Assembly (NCBI GenBank): GCA_050692555.1
Contig: JBOGVS010000051.1
Span: 1-15,626 of the forward strand
Length of the DNA stretch: 15,626 nt
Direction of reading: 5' to 3'
From: DAITPV01 sp050692555
GTDB lineage: Bacteria > Actinomycetota > UBA4738 > CALAEC01
Under the pieces are notes generated by a model that worked only from the letters and a program-made list of their open reading frames with translations, did no database searches and was not told the DNA's origin. Of the stretch, positions 1 to 6,563 are shown piece by piece; position 1 is the stretch's first letter, and the number at the start of each line of letters is the position of its first letter. The position numbers were made by a program, and so were the translations under genes.

Positions 1-185
1 TCGTGGGGACCAAGGACCAGGACGTGTTCGTCATCTCCACCACCGGGATCGTGATCCGGGTGTCGTCGGAGCAGATCCGCCGGACCGGCCGGCCCAGCCA
101 GGGCGTCCGGGTGATGAGACTGGCCGGGAGAACCAAGGTCGCCGCCGTGGCCCCGGTCATCGCTCAGGTCGAGGCCGAGCCCTAG
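1..185 (+). CDS. gyrA: DNA gyrase subunit A, C-terminal end (partial)
   Basis: This is the last 60 or so residues of GyrA, the DNA-cutting subunit of gyrase, which introduces negative supercoils using ATP. The reading frame is open at the left edge, so the start is outside the window. The visible part is the last blade of the C-terminal DNA-wrapping beta-pinwheel: a strand-rich segment VFVISTTGIVIRV, then RRTGRPSQGVRVMRL, the typical GyrA/ParC repeat containing G-R-x-x-Q-G-V. It ends in a short acidic tail (VEAEP). GyrA rather than ParC is favoured by context: DUF3566 and tRNA-Ile follow downstream, as in actinobacterial gyrA loci near the replication origin. The next gene starts four bases after the stop, so the genes are probably co-transcribed. 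Confidence 0.9.
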   Translation, partial: VGTKDQDVFVISTTGIVIRVSSEQIRRTGRPSQGVRVMRLAGRTKVAAVAPVIAQVEAEP

Positions 186-189
186 GCCC

Positions 190-504
190 GTGGACCCGGC
201 GGGCTGGCTGATCGCCGCCTCCGTGGCGATCGCCCTGGTCACCGGGTTCTTCTTGCGAACCCGCGCCCCCGCGTGGCTCGTGACCGAGCTCCTTTCGCTC
301 TCGGGGGTAGGGATCGGCGCCGGCGGGATGCTTTACCAGACCGGCCCGAGCATCGGAGAGTTCGCCGCCGCGGTGGTTGCGCTGGCGATCCTGGTGCCGC
401 TTCATGTACGCCTGGTCTTGGGCCCGTTCGGCCCGGCCGCTCGCGGCAAGCCGTGGGCTGGGTCGGCGCCGGCGGAGCGGCCCGCCGATCGCCCCGGTCT
501 GTGA
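190..504 (+). CDS. Small hypothetical membrane protein
   Basis: A 104-residue protein starting at GTG, four bases after the gyrA stop, with no strong ribosome-binding site, so translation probably depends on coupling to gyrA. Three hydrophobic stretches (about residues 5-22, 30-49 and 57-77) suggest three membrane passes, followed by a proline- and alanine-rich tail that is probably cytoplasmic. Its stop TGA overlaps the GTG start of the archease gene in a GTGA arrangement, which ties the two genes into one transcript. I recognise no family. The frame choice is supported by the hydrophobic pattern and by the start and stop fitting tightly between the neighbours. Confidence 0.65.
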   Translation: MDPAGWLIAASVAIALVTGFFLRTRAPAWLVTELLSLSGVGIGAGGMLYQTGPSIGEFAAAVVALAILVPLHVRLVLGPFGPAARGKPWAGSAPAERPADRPGL

Positions 505-917
505 CCGGGACCTTCGAGGTACTCGAGCACACCGCCGACATCGGGCTCCGGATGCGAGGAGCCACCTTGGAGGATGTCTTCGAGGCGGCGGGGGAAGGCC
601 TGGCCACCCTGCAGGGAGCCTGGTTCCCCGGCGAAGGTGAGGAGGAGCATGTCACCGTTCGGGCGGCCGATCGCCCCGCCCTGTTGGTGGCGTGGCTCGA
701 CGAGCTGTTGTTCATTTCCGAGTCGCGTGACGTGGTGTTTGGGGGATTCGACGTCCACACGGTCGGGGAGCAGGACCTGGACGCGGGGGTACGGGTTGCC
801 GGCCGGGGCGACCGGGAGCTGGAGTCGGTCGGCGTGAAGGCAGCCACCTACCACCGCCTTCGCCTGGAGCAACAGCCCGACGGGGCGTGGGTGGCCGAGG
901 TGTACCTTGACGTCTGA
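501..917 (+). CDS. Archease, RtcB activator protein
   Basis: A 138-residue protein, the usual archease length (about 140). Archease is a small metal-binding chaperone-like protein that speeds the guanylylation of the RNA ligase RtcB and lets it turn over repeatedly. The family signature is clear: EHTADIGLRMRG at residues 9-20 with the acidic metal ligand D13, the segment GVKAATYHRLRL at 111-122, and the C-terminal YLDV with D137, the second expected metal ligand. The GTG start at 501 overlaps the preceding stop. A longer in-frame reading upstream exists but would lie inside the membrane-protein gene, so the short start is preferred. rtcB lies about 450 bases downstream on the same strand, the expected functional partner. 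The two probably act together in RNA repair or RNA ligation in the cytoplasm. Confidence 0.92.
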   Translation: MTGTFEVLEHTADIGLRMRGATLEDVFEAAGEGLATLQGAWFPGEGEEEHVTVRAADRPALLVAWLDELLFISESRDVVFGGFDVHTVGEQDLDAGVRVAGRGDRELESVGVKAATYHRLRLEQQPDGAWVAEVYLDV

Positions 918-918
918 C

Positions 919-1349
919 ATGAACCCGCGCCCGCGATCCATGGCCGCCGAGCGGATCGCCGCCGTCCTAGCCGTCGGATGCGTGGCCCTCGGCCTTTGGC
1001 TCGCGTTCCAGCCATGCGCCTACCGCGGCGAAGGAACCATCCGAGGCGAGATCCGCCGCCCAACTCCTGCGTCGGATCGTCGGTGGAAGTCAACGGGGCG
1101 TGGGTGCTCTGGGTCAATGCCATTCCGGCGGCATGCTGCGTTGCGGGGCTGATCGCAGCGCGACGCGGAAGGCCGTTCGTGTTGTACGCACTGAGTGGCT
1201 TCCTGATCGTCTTCTGCGCGCTGGCGTTGTTCTCGATCGGGCTTTTTTTCCTTCCCGCCGGCCTGCTTCTCCTCGTGTCCGCGGGTCTTTCCCACATCGC
1301 CTGGGACCGAGCGCGGTGGGCGGGGAGGGAGTCGATGGCCCCGGAGTAG
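919..1349 (+). pseudogene. Hypothetical membrane protein split by a one-base frameshift
   Basis: Two reading frames together make one plausible membrane protein. The first frame starts at ATG 919, one base after the archease stop, and gives a hydrophobic segment (RIAAVLAVGCVALGLWLAF) and then CAYRGEG. The second frame, ending at 1349, gives GAWVLWVNAIPAACCVAGL and two further hydrophobic helices. Joining them at the C run at 1059-1061 by adding one C reads smoothly as RRPNSCVGSS, with about 140 residues and four membrane helices. Without that base the first frame stops at 1152. I recognise no family. It is either a recent pseudogene or a sequencing error in a C run. It sits between archease and rtcB, so it may belong to that operon. 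Confidence 0.55.
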
Positions 1350-1371
1350 ACTCGCCGCGAGAGGACCTGCG

Positions 1372-2817
1372 GTGAATCTCGAGCCCGTCGAGCCGTTCGT
1401 GTGGCGCGTCCCCCGGGGATCCGTCCCGGGGATGCGGGTGCCGGGGATCGTGTTCGCCACCGAGGAGATGGCCACCAAGGCCGTCGAGGACCGCGCGGTC
1501 GAACAGGTGGCCAACGTGGCCACGCTGCCGGGGATCGTGAAGGCCTCCTACGCCATGCCCGACATCCACTGGGGCTACGGCTTTCCGATCGGCGGCGTGG
1601 CGGCGACGGATCCGGACGATGGGGGAGTGGTGTCCCCCGGCGGCGTGGGATTCGACATCGCCTGCGGGGTCAGGTTGCTGCGCTCCGATCTCGACTGGGA
1701 ACGGGACGTCAGCGAACGGATCGAGCAGCTGGTCCATACACTCGGCCAACGGGTTCCACGTGGTGTGGGCAGCAAGGGTCGGATGCGCCTGTCGCGGAGT
1801 GACGTAGAGAAGGTCCTCCGCGAAGGCGTGGGCTACCCATTGTCTCAGGGCATCGGGTGGCCTGAGGACGAGGAGCTGTGCGAGGACCACGGAGTTTTGG
1901 CCGACGCCAGGCCCGAGTACCTGTCCGACCGGGCCGTCGAGCGAGGGGCGCCTCAGCTCGGGAGCCTGGGCGCCGGCAACCACTTCCTGGAGGTCCAGGT
2001 GGTGGACGGGATCATCGAGGATCGCGCCGCCGCGGCCATGGGCCTGTTCGAGGGCCAGGTCTGCGTGATGCTGCACTCCGGGTCCCGTGGCGTGGGCCAT
2101 CAGACGTGCACCGACTTCCTCCGCCGCGTCGACGAGGACATGCGCACCCTCGACATCGAGGTCCCCGACCGGCAGCTTGCCTGCGTCCCGCTGGACCATC
2201 GCACCGCACAGGAGTACCTGGGGGCCATGTCCGCCGCGGCCAACTTCGCCCGCGGCAACCGTCACGTGCTAGCCCACGCCGTCCGAGAGGCCTTCGAGAT
2301 CGTGTTCGGTCGTTCAGATCGGGATCTGGGGATGTCGATGGTCTATGACGTGGCCCACAACCTGGCCAAGATGGAGGAGCACGAGGTCGAGGGCCGGACC
2401 CGCACCCTGTGCGTTCATCGCAAGGGTGCCACGCGGGCGTTCGGTCCGGGTCACCCGGAGCTTCCGGCTCGGTACCGAGACATCGGGCAGCCGGTGCTGA
2501 TCCCCGGGAGCATGGGCACGGCCTCCTACGTGCTGGTGGGTACTGAACAAGCCCGCGAGCGCTCGTTCGCCTCTACCTGCCATGGGGCCGGAAGGGCCAT
2601 GAGCCGGACCAAGGCCAAGAAGGTGATGAGCGGGCCGGAACTACGGACAAGCCTGGAGGAGAAGGGTATAACTGTGGCGGCCTCGCAGTGGCGCCTGCTC
2701 GCGGAAGAGGCACCGTACGCGTACAAGGACGTCTTGCAGGTGGTCGATGCGTGCGAGGGCGCGGGTCTGTCGAAGACGGTGGCCCGTCTCAGACCGGCCG
2801 GGGTGGTAAAGGGGTAG
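1372..2817 (+). CDS. rtcB: RNA-splicing ligase RtcB
   Basis: RtcB joins RNA ends carrying a 2',3'-cyclic phosphate or 3'-phosphate to a 5'-hydroxyl, using GTP and manganese through an RtcB-GMP intermediate. The 481-residue length and key positions match the archaeal Pyrococcus enzyme: D95 and C98 in GVGFDIACG, N203 and H204 in GAGNHF, H235 in LHSGSRGVGHQ, H329 in YDVAHN, the guanylylated H404 in TCHGAGR, and K480 at the end. MPDIHWGYGFPIGG at 62-75 is the family N-terminal signature. All catalytic residues are present, so the enzyme should be active. The GTG at 1372 follows a purine-rich GAGAGG segment. The archease gene upstream indicates an archease-assisted ligase. Likely roles are repair of cleaved tRNA or rRNA; neither tRNA in this window contains an intron. 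Confidence 0.96.
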   Translation: MNLEPVEPFVWRVPRGSVPGMRVPGIVFATEEMATKAVEDRAVEQVANVATLPGIVKASYAMPDIHWGYGFPIGGVAATDPDDGGVVSPGGVGFDIACGVRLLRSDLDWERDVSERIEQLVHTLGQRVPRGVGSKGRMRLSRSDVEKVLREGVGYPLSQGIGWPEDEELCEDHGVLADARPEYLSDRAVERGAPQLGSLGAGNHFLEVQVVDGIIEDRAAAAMGLFEGQVCVMLHSGSRGVGHQTCTDFLRRVDEDMRTLDIEVPDRQLACVPLDHRTAQEYLGAMSAAANFARGNRHVLAHAVREAFEIVFGRSDRDLGMSMVYDVAHNLAKMEEHEVEGRTRTLCVHRKGATRAFGPGHPELPARYRDIGQPVLIPGSMGTASYVLVGTEQARERSFASTCHGAGRAMSRTKAKKVMSGPELRTSLEEKGITVAASQWRLLAEEAPYAYKDVLQVVDACEGAGLSKTVARLRPAGVVKG

Positions 2818-2820
2818 GCA

Positions 2821-3234
2821 TTGGCGACGATTGAGACCGTCGAGCGAGGGGCCTCCACCGGCCCCTCCCGCCCCGTGACCCGGCGGGTCCGGGTCCAGAT
2901 CCGGCGGATCAACCCCTGGTCGGTGCTGAAGTTCTCGCTGATCTTCTACTTCTGTCTGATGCTGGTGATGCTGGTCGGCTTCGCCATCCTGTACGCGGTC
3001 CTCTCGGCGGCCGGGATCCTGAATTCCATCTCCGACCTGCTCACCGGAGTTGGGTTCGGTGACGCCGCAGGAGACTTCGAGTTCAACGCGGGGTACATCT
3101 TCCGGACCCTGTTCCTGGTTGGAATCATCTCCACGGTCCTGTGGGCGGCGTTCACCGTGTTCTTGGCCTTCCTGTACAACCTGATCAGCGACCTGATCGG
3201 CGGCATCGAAGTCACGCTGGTCGAGCGGCGTTGA
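2821..3234 (+). CDS. DUF3566 transmembrane protein
   Basis: A 137-residue membrane protein with a basic N-terminus (RRVRVQIRRINPWSVLKFSL, residues 21-40) and two membrane helices at about 37-62 and 97-120, separated by an acidic, glycine-rich loop. This is the architecture of the DUF3566 family found next to gyrA in most Actinobacteria. Its role is unknown. The start is TTG at 2821, supported by an AAAGGGG ribosome-binding site at 2808-2814 that lies in the last codons of rtcB, six bases upstream. Spacing to rtcB is three bases, so it is co-translated with the RNA-repair genes. The following tRNA-Ile confirms the conserved actinobacterial order, here interrupted by about 2.6 kb between gyrA and DUF3566. 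Confidence 0.88.
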   Translation: MATIETVERGASTGPSRPVTRRVRVQIRRINPWSVLKFSLIFYFCLMLVMLVGFAILYAVLSAAGILNSISDLLTGVGFGDAAGDFEFNAGYIFRTLFLVGIISTVLWAAFTVFLAFLYNLISDLIGGIEVTLVERR

Positions 3235-3260
3235 CGGCCCCTCGGCCCCCCGAGTACGCT
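3231..3260 (+). promoter_or_regulatory. Possible sigma-70-type promoter for tRNA-Ile
   Basis: TTGACG at 3231-3236 and TACGCT at 3255-3260 are spaced by 18 bases, about 20 bases before the tRNA-Ile gene. The -35 hexamer overlaps the stop codon of the DUF3566 gene. The -10 matches the consensus at T1, A2 and T6 only. In a GC-rich genome this is suggestive, not proven. Confidence 0.4.
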
Positions 3261-3280
3261 GGTCCAGGACCTCGTCCCCG

Positions 3281-3354
<74 letters not shown>

Positions 3355-3378
3355 CTTTCGGTCCAAAGGAGGCCTCAG

Positions 3379-3531
3379 ATGGCCGAAGGCAAGAAGAGCA
3401 GGAAGAAGTGGTGGATTTTCGGGGCCATCATCGCGGCGTTCGCTGCCTTCTTCGCGATCTTCCGGCGCCGTCGTAACCGGGAGATCGAGGAGAGCGAGTG
3501 GCAGGAGCTGCCGCCTCCCGACAGCACCTGA
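3379..3531 (+). CDS. Small basic single-pass membrane peptide
   Basis: A 50-residue peptide starting at ATG 3379 with a strong AAAGGAGG ribosome-binding site at 3365-3372, six bases upstream. A longer in-frame reading begins inside tRNA-Ile and is rejected. The layout is a lysine-rich N-terminus (GKKSRKKWW), one membrane helix (about residues 11-28), an arginine cluster RRRRNR, and an acidic tail containing ESEWQEL. Placement just after the gyrA-DUF3566-tRNA-Ile block and this architecture recall the small actinobacterial DLW-39 family proteins, which have an N-terminal helix and a short tail ending near a D-L-W motif. The motif is not identical here, so the assignment is only a suggestion. 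Function is unknown. Confidence 0.7.
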   Translation: MAEGKKSRKKWWIFGAIIAAFAAFFAIFRRRRNREIEESEWQELPPPDST

Positions 3532-3551
3532 TCCACCCTCCAGCCCTATAG

Positions 3552-3573
3552 CGGCCGGCCCTCGGGCCGGCCG
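3552..3573 (+). terminator. Strong GC hairpin, probable terminator
   Basis: The arms CGGCCGGCC (3552-3560) and GGCCGGCCG (3565-3573) form a 9-bp perfect stem with a 4-base loop, 20 bases after the stop of the small membrane peptide. There is no long T run, only TTCGGCTTCTC, so it is either a GC-type intrinsic terminator or a 3' end stabiliser. Confidence 0.6.
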
Positions 3574-3612
3574 TTCGGCTTCTCGGGAACCCGGGGTCGT
3601 CCAGAGGTGTAG

Positions 3613-4206
3613 ATGGGGCAGGACATCGAGACGGTGGGAGGACCACCGCTGGACGACGGAGAGCTCGTCAGGCGGGCGCGGCGTGGCGAGGTCTCGGCCT
3701 ACGAGGAGCTCGTGCGCAGGTATCAGGGTGTCGCCCATCGGACGGCCTACCTGGTGACGGGGGAGGCGGCCGAGGCAGAGGACGCGGCACAGACCGCCTT
3801 CACCAAGGCTTACGGGGCCCTGATGCGATTCGACCATGAGCGTCCGTTCCGCCCCTGGTTGCTGGCCATCGTGGCCAACGAGGCCCGCAACCGGAGGCGG
3901 GCGACGGCCCGACGGGTGGGGCTGGCGCTGTCCGTGGCCCACGAAGGCCAGGCCACCGTTCCGTCGCCGGAGCAGGAAGCCGAGGACCGCGAGCGTCGCG
4001 AAGCCCTCCTCCGTGCGGTGAACGGGCTCGCCGAGAGAGACCGGCAGGTGATCGCGTTCCGGTACTTTCTGGACCTCTCCGAGGCCGAGACCGCGGCCGC
4101 GGTCGGGGTGGCCCGGGGGACCGTCAAGTCGCGACTGTCACGGGCGCTGTCGCGGCTGCGAGACGCACTGGGGGAAGCGGGAGTGGATCTGGAGGCGGTG
4201 AGGTGA
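3613..4206 (+). CDS. ECF-type RNA polymerase sigma factor
   Basis: A 197-residue sigma-70 family protein with only regions 2 and 4, the ECF (group 4) layout. Region 2 spans about residues 16-98, including YEELVRRYQGVAHRTAYLVTG, the DAAQTAFTKAY core-binding helix and RPWLLAIVANEARNRRR, which contacts the -10 element. Region 4 spans about 128-187 with the helix-turn-helix LSEAETAAAVGVARGTVKSRLSRALSRLR that reads the -35 element. The ATG at 3613 has a GAGGTG sequence a few bases upstream. The gene overlaps the next start codon by four bases (GTGA), so the downstream membrane protein is translationally coupled and is likely its controlling partner. The stimulus cannot be read from the sequence. 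Confidence 0.93.
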   Translation: MGQDIETVGGPPLDDGELVRRARRGEVSAYEELVRRYQGVAHRTAYLVTGEAAEAEDAAQTAFTKAYGALMRFDHERPFRPWLLAIVANEARNRRRATARRVGLALSVAHEGQATVPSPEQEAEDRERREALLRAVNGLAERDRQVIAFRYFLDLSEAETAAAVGVARGTVKSRLSRALSRLRDALGEAGVDLEAVR

Positions 4207-4976
4207 GCGAGGCGGTGCTGGAACGGGCCCTGACCGACCTGGGGCGCCACCTGGCATGGCCGGCGGAGCCGGACCTGGCGCCGGTGGTGCTCGAGGGGAT
4301 CGCCGGAGTCCGGCCGCTTCCGGCGCCGGCCCGTCGGCCGCCTCGTCGGCGGATCGTGTTGCTGGCGGCGGCCACCCTCCTGATGGTGCTCGGCGGGCTG
4401 GTGGCCTTCTCACCGGGGATCCGGGCGGCGATCCTCCGGTTCCTTGGTCTGCCGGGCGTGCGCATCGAGATGGGGGCCACCCCGCCGCCCTCGTCCCCGG
4501 CCGACGAGCTCCGCCTGGGCCGCCGGGTAACGCTGGCGGAGGCCGAGGCCGAGGTGAACTTCGAGCTGGTCTTCCCGGCCTTGCTCGGTGACCCCGACCG
4601 AGTCCATCTGAGCGGGATCGGCAGCCAACCGATCGTTTCGATGGTGTACGAGCCCCGGTCCGGGCTGCCGGCCGCCGAGGGAACGGACGTGGGCGCCGTC
4701 CTGAGCCAGTTCCGGGCCACCACCGACGAGCAGCTGATCCGGAAGCTCACGGACTCCGATGCGACGGTGGAGAGTGTCGACGTGGACGACGAGCTGGGCT
4801 ATTGGGTGGAGGGTCCGCACACCGTGATGGTCCTGGACGAGAACGGGAACACGGTCGAGGACCGGGCCCGGCTCGCCGGCAACACGCTCCTGTGGAGCAG
4901 GGACGGGATCACCTACCGGCTCGAGGCGGACATCGGGAAGGCAGAAGCCCTCCGCCTGGCGGGGTCCGTGCGGTAG
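4203..4976 (+). CDS. Single-pass membrane protein, probable anti-sigma factor
   Basis: A 257-residue protein whose GTG start overlaps the sigma factor stop. An N-terminal cytoplasmic segment (residues 1-50, proline- and arginine-rich near the membrane) is followed by one membrane helix (about 51-69) and an extracytoplasmic domain of about 185 residues. The C-terminal part, with GYWVEGPH (199-206), LDENG (211-215) and RLAGNTLLWSRDGITYRLE (223-241), resembles the C-terminal domain of DUF4367-like anti-sigma-associated proteins, where a lipoprotein-like beta domain senses the cell surface. There is no visible zinc anti-sigma H-x3-C-x2-C motif in the short N-terminus, so binding to the sigma factor is inferred from coupling and topology only. 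It ends before a hairpin shared with the convergent phosphoesterase gene. Confidence 0.75.
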   Translation: MSEAVLERALTDLGRHLAWPAEPDLAPVVLEGIAGVRPLPAPARRPPRRRIVLLAAATLLMVLGGLVAFSPGIRAAILRFLGLPGVRIEMGATPPPSSPADELRLGRRVTLAEAEAEVNFELVFPALLGDPDRVHLSGIGSQPIVSMVYEPRSGLPAAEGTDVGAVLSQFRATTDEQLIRKLTDSDATVESVDVDDELGYWVEGPHTVMVLDENGNTVEDRARLAGNTLLWSRDGITYRLEADIGKAEALRLAGSVR

Positions 4977-4998
4977 CGCGGTCCGGAACGGACCCTAC
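4973..4998. terminator. Bidirectional hairpin between convergent genes
   Basis: GGTCCG (4980-4985) and CGGACC (4989-4994) make a 6-bp stem with a GAA loop. GTAG (4973-4976) and CTAC (4995-4998) can extend it across a short bulge. It lies exactly between the stop of the plus-strand anti-sigma-like gene and the stop of the minus-strand phosphoesterase, so it could end transcription in both directions. No clear T run is present. Confidence 0.5.
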
Positions 4999-6434
4999 TG
5001 ACCCGGGGAGGCGGTGGGGGCGGGCACCGGCTCCTCTGCCAGGAGGCTGGTTGCTAGCTGTCGCTCGACGGTGAGGTCTCGGGTCTCGGGATCCAACGTG
5101 ATCCGATCGATGGCCACCAGCTCCCGCTCCGGGCCCTCGAAGAACAGGAGTTCCGCCGAGAGCGGGAACGGCTCGTCGGCGCTGAAGGTGTCCAGGCCGC
5201 CTCCCCCGGTGCTGCCGGTTCGCAGGAACAGGCTACCCTCGTTCACCGCCGCGGCGAACCGATGGAAGTGGCCGGAGACGACCACGGGGACCTGGCCCGC
5301 CGCCGGGAGAGCCATCCGATCGTCGTGCACCGCCAGGACGTCCGGGGAGGGAGACTCCGCGGCCAGCGTCGCCACCAGGTCCAGGCCGGCCTCCTCGAGC
5401 GCGGCTCCGATCTCCTGGTCGGACAGATCGAAGCCCGGATCCGGGGTGTACAGAGGATGTGGCGCTCCATACACGGTGATCCCTTCCAGGGTCACGGCCT
5501 CGTTCTCCAGGACCTCGGCGTTGTCGTAGGCCTCGATCAAGGTCCCTACCTCGGGGTCATCGTGGTTTCCGCGTATGAATACGTAGGGAACCCGAAAGGC
5601 CGGGACCCGGGCGAGGATGGCGCGCTCCAAAGGCGACCCGAACGACGTGATGTCGCCGGTGTCGATGACGAATCCAACTTCGAACGACTCCGCCAGGCGC
5701 TGGGCGAAGTCCATCCCCAAGGGCGAGGCATGGACGTCCGAGATGTGGAGGACCGTCACGGCGTCCGGTGAGGGGCCTTCCCCAACGGCCAGGGAGCCGT
5801 AGGCGCGCACCGCTCCTCTCAGGAGGCGGTCGAGCTCCGCCCGGAAGTCCTCGATGCGCCCCGTCGCCTCCCGGACCGGCCCGATCAGGTCCGGCGCTAG
5901 CGTGAGGGAGCCCGTGTAGGTGGGTTCCAGGAACGCCCGGGGCCGGTACGTGGTCCAGGCAACGGCTCCCAGTGAGCCGATGATCAGGGCCCCCGCCGCC
6001 GCCGCGGCGATCACCCGCTCCCACCGACGTCGGTGGACCAGGAGCCCGAGGACCAGGGCTCCCAGGAAGGCTAGGCCGAGCGCGCGAACCGCATAGACCC
6101 GAACGGATGCGAGCCCTTCGCGCTCCACATCCTGGACCAGGGAGGAGAACCCCCGCGCCCGGATCGCGGCGTCCGCTCGATCGGGGTCCACGCTCTCGAG
6201 CGTGGCGGACAGGTGGATGGGGACGTCGTGGGTATCTGCCCGGATGGTCCCCAGGGGTGGAAGGGCGATCTCGGTCTGGCCAAGTCCCGGACGGGCGAAT
6301 AGCTCCACCTCGAAGGGGCCGAGCGGGTAACGGATTCTCCCCGCGAGGAGAAGGCCGAGAGCCCCACCCAGGAGGCCGATGGCCACCGTGGCCATCCAGT
6401 CGCGTGGCCGCCACGAGCGCACGGGACCCGCCAT
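4995..6434 (-). CDS. Membrane-anchored calcineurin-like metallophosphoesterase
   Basis: A 479-residue protein. The first 230 residues hold three membrane helices (about 14-32, 117-134 and 139-162), with a soluble domain of about 80 residues between the first two. The C-terminal part is a two-metal phosphoesterase with the full motif set: D233-x-H235 in ISDVHASP, D258 and D261 in DTGDITSFG, GNHD at 289-292, H370 in AVHDDR, and GHFH at 388-391. It should hydrolyse phosphate esters at the membrane; the topology suggests the catalytic domain lies outside the cytoplasm, and the substrate is unknown. The start is uncertain: AGGAGG (6435-6440) directly abuts the ATG at 6434, which is too close for normal initiation, while the in-frame GTG at codon 5 is 12 bases from it. 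It is convergent with the sigma and anti-sigma pair. Confidence 0.9.
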   Translation of the reverse strand: MAGPVRSWRPRDWMATVAIGLLGGALGLLLAGRIRYPLGPFEVELFARPGLGQTEIALPPLGTIRADTHDVPIHLSATLESVDPDRADAAIRARGFSSLVQDVEREGLASVRVYAVRALGLAFLGALVLGLLVHRRRWERVIAAAAAGALIIGSLGAVAWTTYRPRAFLEPTYTGSLTLAPDLIGPVREATGRIEDFRAELDRLLRGAVRAYGSLAVGEGPSPDAVTVLHISDVHASPLGMDFAQRLAESFEVGFVIDTGDITSFGSPLERAILARVPAFRVPYVFIRGNHDDPEVGTLIEAYDNAEVLENEAVTLEGITVYGAPHPLYTPDPGFDLSDQEIGAALEEAGLDLVATLAAESPSPDVLAVHDDRMALPAAGQVPVVVSGHFHRFAAAVNEGSLFLRTGSTGGGGLDTFSADEPFPLSAELLFFEGPERELVAIDRITLDPETRDLTVERQLATSLLAEEPVPAPTASPGQ

Positions 6435-6489
6435 CCTCCTAGCATCGCCCAGACGGGTGATGAGGAGGGAGGAGGTATCGTTTGGGGAA

Positions 6490-6563
6490 GGGGACGTAGC
6501 TCAGGTCGGTAGAGCGCCTGGTTTGCAACCAGGAGGTCGCCGGTTCGAATCCGGTCGTCTCCA
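6490..6563 (+). tRNA. tRNA-Ala (TGC)
   Basis: A complete 74-base cloverleaf. The acceptor stem GGGGACG (6490-6496) pairs with CGTCTCC (6556-6562) with one G-T pair; the discriminator is A6563 and CCA is not encoded. The anticodon stem CCTGG (6517-6521) pairs with CCAGG (6529-6533) around the loop TTTGCAA, anticodon TGC at 6524-6526. The T arm is GCCGG-TTCGAAT-CCGGT. It is the usual second tRNA of the actinobacterial gyrA locus and the likely attachment site for the recombinase remnant that follows at once. Confidence 0.97.

Noticed and set aside
273..500. In-frame upstream extension of archease
   Set aside because: It would overlap the membrane-protein gene and adds arginine-rich sequence absent from the archease family; the GTG at 501 gives normal length.
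1114..2265. A long open frame of 383 codons on the minus strand opposite rtcB
   Set aside because: It is the antisense shadow of a gene with all RtcB catalytic residues; the GC-rich codon pattern keeps the opposite strand open. No domain is recognisable.
6439..6563. C-terminal extension of the recombinase over tRNA-Ala
   Set aside because: The peptide is an antisense reading of a functional tRNA, a well-known annotation artefact, so it is not evidence for a protein domain.
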